Of a stretch of 8,004 bases of DNA, positions 5,898 through 8,004 are shown piece after piece. Origin of the DNA: Syntrophales bacterium (lineage in GTDB: Bacteria; Desulfobacterota; Syntrophia; Syntrophales; UBA2210); contig JALNXD010000075.1 in NCBI GenBank assembly GCA_023230565.1, positions 1 to 8,004 of the forward strand. Direction: 5' to 3'. Each line of letters begins with the position of its first letter. Position 1 is the first letter of the stretch. The position numbers and the translations under genes are program-made. Below the pieces are notes generated by a model. The model saw only the letters and a list, made by a program, of their open reading frames with translations, was not told the origin of the DNA and searched no databases.

Positions 5898-6290
5898 ATG
5901 AATACTTTATCAGTCTATGCCATAAGCTGGACAGGAATGGTAATCCTGGCCGTTTTAAATGGAACCGTTCGCGAAAAAGTGTATCGACTTTATATGACAG
6001 AATTGTCAGCCCATCAATTATCGACGCTTATCTTGTTTATTCTCTTCGGAGTATATATATGGATACTCACAGGAATGTATCAGATTGAATCATCAAGCCA
6101 GGCATTCGTAATTGGCGGTGTGTGGGTAAGTCTGACTATCGTGTTTGAATTTATTTTCGGCCATTTTGTTATGGGACATACGTGGGGCACGCTACTCCAG
6201 GATTATAATTTACGTAAAGGACGAATATGGTTACTCATACTTATCTGGGTAACTGTCGCACCATATGTATTTTACCGAGTTCGGCCGTAA
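5898..6290 (+). CDS. Uncharacterised four-helix membrane protein
   Basis: 130 residues with four hydrophobic segments at about 6-22, 41-60, 70-92 and 108-127. Conserved-looking polar signatures lie between them: 'ELSAHQLST' (35-43), 'FEFIFGHFVMGHTW' (83-96) and 'LLQDYNLRKGRIW' (99-111). I recognise this pattern (AHQ-ST, FEF-FGH, DYN--GR-W) from a conserved hypothetical membrane protein found in several bacterial phyla, but know of no function. His, Glu and Asp residues at the membrane edges could bind a metal or proton; that is speculation. Start ATG 5898 has GGGA about eight bases upstream. It follows tspO by 136 bases on the same strand and precedes the methyltransferase, so co-transcription is possible but not shown. 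Confidence 0.82.
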   Translation: MNTLSVYAISWTGMVILAVLNGTVREKVYRLYMTELSAHQLSTLILFILFGVYIWILTGMYQIESSSQAFVIGGVWVSLTIVFEFIFGHFVMGHTWGTLLQDYNLRKGRIWLLILIWVTVAPYVFYRVRP

Positions 6291-6318
6291 TCAGCAGAAG
6301 CGTGCCCAATATTCCTGA

Positions 6319-6342
6319 TTTATGATGTTCCAAATTCATAAA
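6319..6342. repeat. Inverted repeat TTTATGA...TCATAAA ahead of the methyltransferase gene
   Basis: Seven-base arms (6319-6325 and 6336-6342) separated by 10 bases, in the 78-base gap before ATG 6369. It could be an operator or a weak hairpin. No promoter hexamers are clear next to it. Confidence 0.22.
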
Positions 6343-6368
6343 ACACTGTGGCCATTAAAAAAATACGA

Positions 6369-7232
6369 ATGAAATCTCATAGCAAAACTGCTCAATTTGC
6401 AGCCGCGCATAGAGCATATCACTTCAAGTCCTGTTTCCCGCCGATCCTTGATGATGATGCCGCAGAATGGCTGTTAAGTTCGCCACTGAGCACAATCCTT
6501 AACGTGGCTCTGCTTCGATGGCTGTTTTGGCGTCCTCTTGTCGCTAAAGTAAAACCCATAAGCACATTCATTGTCATACGAAGCCGTTACACGGAAGACA
6601 ACCTCAGATATTTTATAAGCAACGGTTGCCGCCAGTACGTAATCCTTGGCGCCGGTCTTGACAGCTGGGCTCTTCGCCATGACGACGCGGCCGTATTTGA
6701 ACTCGATCACCCCGAAACGCAACAATGGAAGAAAAAGCGCATAAGATCGCGCCTGGGTTCTTTGCCTTCGCATCTTATTCTGATTCCTGTAAATTTTGAG
6801 ACTGAATCTGTTACAGATGCGCTTATCGGACATGGATTTGATCCTCTATCCAGTGCATTTTTGTCCTGTCTCGGAACTATCTGCTATCTCAGCTATGAAG
6901 CGCTGAAAAAAACTTTTGCAGCATTGTCTGAAGTATGTGCTTCAGACAGCCGGGTCGTCTTTGATTACTTCCAGCCGAAATCATCGATGTCGTCCCCGGA
7001 CCTTCAGCTGTTTGAACTGCTTGATGCAGGCGGTAGACGTCGAGGTGAACCGATAAATACTCTCCTCAGTACAGAAGACACGGCACGCTTACTCAATTCT
7101 TTTGGTTTTCGAATTATTGAGGATCTCTCTGCGCATGAAATTACAGAACGCTATTTATCTCAAAGAAAAGATGGACTGAACATTCCCGGCTTTGTCCGGC
7201 TTTGTTGCGTTGAAAAATGGAGTGACAACTGA
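6369..7232 (+). CDS. SAM-dependent O-methyltransferase of the leucine carboxyl methyltransferase (LCM/PPM1, TIGR00027-like) family
   Basis: 287 residues, normal family length. The N-terminal 'SKTAQFAAAHRAYH' corresponds to the family's 'S-TA---A--RA-E' helix. 'RSRYTEDNL' (71-79) supplies the conserved arginines. 'YVILGAGLDSWALR' (90-103) is SAM motif I, and 'FELDHPETQQWKKKR' (110-124) is the characteristic acidic motif II. The C-terminal half is an ordinary Rossmann extension. The family transfers methyl groups to carboxylates or hydroxyls; bacterial members mostly have unknown, often secondary-metabolite, substrates. I chose ATG 6369 because the family signature begins within a few residues of it; an in-frame GTG at 6348 would add seven residues and neither has a good ribosome binding site. 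Cytosolic; no membrane segment. Confidence 0.88.
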   Translation: MKSHSKTAQFAAAHRAYHFKSCFPPILDDDAAEWLLSSPLSTILNVALLRWLFWRPLVAKVKPISTFIVIRSRYTEDNLRYFISNGCRQYVILGAGLDSWALRHDDAAVFELDHPETQQWKKKRIRSRLGSLPSHLILIPVNFETESVTDALIGHGFDPLSSAFLSCLGTICYLSYEALKKTFAALSEVCASDSRVVFDYFQPKSSMSSPDLQLFELLDAGGRRRGEPINTLLSTEDTARLLNSFGFRIIEDLSAHEITERYLSQRKDGLNIPGFVRLCCVEKWSDN

Positions 7233-7287
7233 AGAGCTCCCTTTTATGCTCTTTATCAGCCGGAGAGCAGCGTAAGCTATATGAGTC

Positions 7288-7299
7288 CCCGTTAACGGG
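7288..7299. promoter_or_regulatory. Perfect palindrome CCCGTTAACGGG just upstream of a ribosome binding site
   Basis: This 12-base perfect palindrome ends five bases before the AAGGAG (7304-7309) of the STAS-like gene. As DNA it is a plausible dimer operator. As RNA a hairpin is unlikely because no loop separates the arms. No consensus promoter is clear next to it. Confidence 0.3.
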
Positions 7300-7316
7300 A
7301 GAAAAGGAGAACGCAT

Positions 7317-7679
7317 ATGTTTAATATAGAACGAACGGGTCTGAATCGTTTAGATATTCAGTTGAGCGGAAAGTTGGACACTGAAGAAATGAAAATTGCC
7401 TTGGACGAACTTGTGAACAAGTCTGAAAAAATAGAAAATGGAAAAATGCTTTACGAAATTACAGATTTTCATCTTCCATCGCTTGGAGCAATTGCAATTG
7501 AATTTTCCCGTCTTCCTTCGATGCTGGGTTTAATGAAAAAATTCAATCGCGCAGCAGTATTGACTGACAAAAGGTGGCTAAAGAAAGTAAGTGAATTTGA
7601 GGGGCATTTCTTCCCGGGGCTGGAAATTAAGGCGTTTCCCAGGGATCAGAAGAAAGAAGCAGAGGTTTGGCTGAGATGA
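7317..7679 (+). CDS. SpoIIAA-like / STAS-domain protein
   Basis: 120-residue soluble protein with the beta-alpha-beta layout of the SpoIIAA-like family (formerly DUF3478; STAS fold). 'LDIQLSGKLDTEEMKIALDE' (12-31) opens with the typical strand and helix. 'GKMLYEITDF' (42-51) is the second strand with its acidic end. 'RAAVLTDKRWLKKVSEFEGHFFPGLEIKAF' spans 78-107, where the 'AVLTDKRW' and 'FFPGLEIKAF' positions match the family. Members are thought to bind lipid or act in anti-sigma-like signalling, but most are uncharacterised. The start is set by AAGGAG seven bases upstream. It lies 84 bases after the methyltransferase and is the last intact gene before the IS-interrupted region. Confidence 0.82.
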   Translation: MFNIERTGLNRLDIQLSGKLDTEEMKIALDELVNKSEKIENGKMLYEITDFHLPSLGAIAIEFSRLPSMLGLMKKFNRAAVLTDKRWLKKVSEFEGHFFPGLEIKAFPRDQKKEAEVWLR

Positions 7680-7760
7680 GTTTTCAAAACAAGCTATAAA
7701 CAGTAAAGATTTAGTGCCTATTATCTATCAAGGAATTTGTGCATTGAAGCGATGAATCTT

Positions 7761-7789
7761 TTGCAGACCGGCTAAAATTGAATTATATG
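7761..7789 (+). promoter_or_regulatory. Weak promoter candidate for the MaoC-type gene
   Basis: TTGCAG (7761-7766; three of six) and TATATG (7784-7789; four of six) at a 17-base spacer lie 51 bases before the ATG of the MaoC fragment. Spacing is ideal, sequence match is weak. Confidence 0.25.
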
Positions 7790-7813
7790 AAATGAGCGAT
7801 TTTTGGTTTTGCA

Positions 7814-7828
7814 AATAATGGGATTATT
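7814..7828. promoter_or_regulatory. Possible operator AATAAT-GGG-ATTATT
   Basis: Perfect six-base inverted arms around GGG, placed between the candidate promoter and the ribosome binding site of the MaoC fragment. The position is right for a repressor site; the A/T-rich arms could also arise by chance. Confidence 0.25.
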
Positions 7829-7840
7829 GAGAGAGGGAAA

Positions 7841-7891
7841 ATGAAGAAAAAATATTGGGATGATTTCAGCGTGGGAGATACATTGACGTAA
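7841..7891 (+). pseudogene. 5' fragment of a MaoC-type (R)-enoyl-CoA hydratase gene, interrupted by an IS
   Basis: ATG 7841 is preceded by GAGAGGGA (a usable ribosome binding site) and encodes MKKKYWDDFSVGDTLT before TAA at 7889-7891. This matches the very start of MaoC/(R)-specific enoyl-CoA hydratases, which commonly open with 'YWEDFxVGDxFTT' and continue for about 150 residues. The similarity stops abruptly where the IS3-family left end begins, so the gene is cut. Intact, it would hydrate enoyl-CoA esters, consistent with the CoA ligase in this window. The fragment is short, so the call rests on the conserved N-terminal signature plus the IS junction. Confidence 0.72.
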
Positions 7892-7902
7892 GATGCTTTG
7901 AA

Positions 7903-7945
7903 TGGACACCAAAAGTGCTGTAAAAAGAGATGATGGAGGTGTCTA
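7903..7945 (+). promoter_or_regulatory. Hairpin joining the IS end to the orfA ribosome binding site
   Basis: TGGACACC (7903-7910, in the IS end) can pair over eight positions with GGTGTCTA (7938-7945; one G-U), which overlaps the GGAGG Shine-Dalgarno (7935-7939) and stops one base short of the ATG. Only RNA begun outside the element would carry both arms, as in the fold-back inhibitor of IS10 and IS50. The pairing is seen; the function is inferred. Confidence 0.45.
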
Positions 7946-7946
7946 A

Positions 7947-8004
7947 ATGGAAAGAATTCCCAATGCAGTATACACAAAGGAGCTTCGGGAAGAAGCTGTG
8001 AAAC
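7947..8004 (+). CDS. IS3-family transposase OrfA, N-terminal fragment (3' end beyond the window)
   Basis: ATG 7947, preceded by GGAGG (7935-7939). The visible 19 codons read MERIPNAVYTKELREEAVK, which matches the start of IS3-family OrfA proteins ('--R-PN-VYTKEFREEAVK-V'), small DNA-binding helix-turn-helix proteins that join OrfB by programmed frameshifting to form the DDE transposase. Only the first helix is inside the window, so whether the element is intact cannot be judged. Confidence 0.82.
   Translation, partial: MERIPNAVYTKELREEAVK

Larger units (their letters stand above)
7899..8004 (+). mobile_element. Left end of an IS3-family insertion sequence (continues beyond the window)
   Basis: The MaoC coding sequence breaks off and TGAATGGACACCAAAAG follows, an IS3-type end (starts with TG, then a 'GGACACC-AAAAG' inverted-repeat-like core). 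Forty-eight bases in, an orfA-type transposase starts. The exact first base of the element is inferred (7899, within a few bases) because the right end and target duplication are outside the window. Confidence 0.72.

Noticed and set aside
6348..6368. GTG start for the methyltransferase at 6348
   Set aside because: Family alignment starts just after ATG 6369 and the GTG has no better ribosome binding site; it cannot be strictly excluded.
7232..7253. AAGAGC...GCTCTT hairpin after the methyltransferase as a terminator
   Set aside because: Six-base stem with a 10-base loop, overlapping the stop codon and without a following T-run; too weak to call.
1..8004. CRISPR arrays, tRNA or rRNA genes, replication origins
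   Set aside because: No regularly spaced direct repeats, no tRNA cloverleaf or rRNA-like conserved segments and no DnaA-box clusters were seen on either strand.

Overview
The window is moderately AT-rich bacterial DNA with Shine-Dalgarno-led genes. The gene set (AMP-forming acyl-CoA ligase, AhpD/CMD-type protein, HpaB/4-hydroxybutyryl-CoA-dehydratase-like remnant, MaoC remnant, branched-chain-amino-acid-type substrate-binding protein) suggests an anaerobic or facultative organism that activates and degrades organic or aromatic acids as CoA thioesters. A Desulfobacterota/Syntrophales-like or clostridial host would fit. That placement is inference; no marker gene is present.

Layout. 1-513 (-): C-terminal half of an ABC substrate-binding protein, running off the left edge and apparently lacking its N-terminal lobe. 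640-1533 (+): MscS-type mechanosensitive channel. 1534-2042: no large gene, but a compact plus-strand unit made of a foldable RNA segment (about 1604-1697), a 41-codon ORF with its own ribosome binding site (1741-1866) and a terminator-like hairpin (1879-1916). 2043-4057 (-): a two-gene unit of acyl-CoA ligase and carboxymuconolactone decarboxylase-like protein, with a good sigma70-type promoter at 4101-4129. 4290-4851 (-): a strong terminator preceded by a badly decayed HpaB-family gene (in-frame TGA and TAG, a frameshift and an internal deletion). 4852-5371: no gene recognised. 5372-7679 (+): four intact genes separated by gaps of about 80-140 bases: a TspO-like protein lacking the first helix, an uncharacterised four-helix membrane protein, a leucine-carboxyl-methyltransferase-family SAM enzyme and a SpoIIAA-like/STAS protein. 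7841-8004 (+): the first 16 codons of a MaoC-type dehydratase, cut by an IS3-family element whose left end and orfA start run off the right edge.

How it fits together. The CoA ligase and CMD protein are an intact catabolic pair. Around them three further genes with plausible CoA-ester or uptake roles are broken (substrate-binding protein, HpaB-like enzyme, MaoC), so the window looks like a catabolic neighbourhood being eroded by deletion, point decay and IS insertion, interspersed with housekeeping or stress membrane genes (MscS, TspO). The most intriguing non-standard signals are the structured RNA plus 41-aa ORF plus terminator unit, and a predicted hairpin at the IS end that would hide the transposase ribosome binding site in read-through transcripts.
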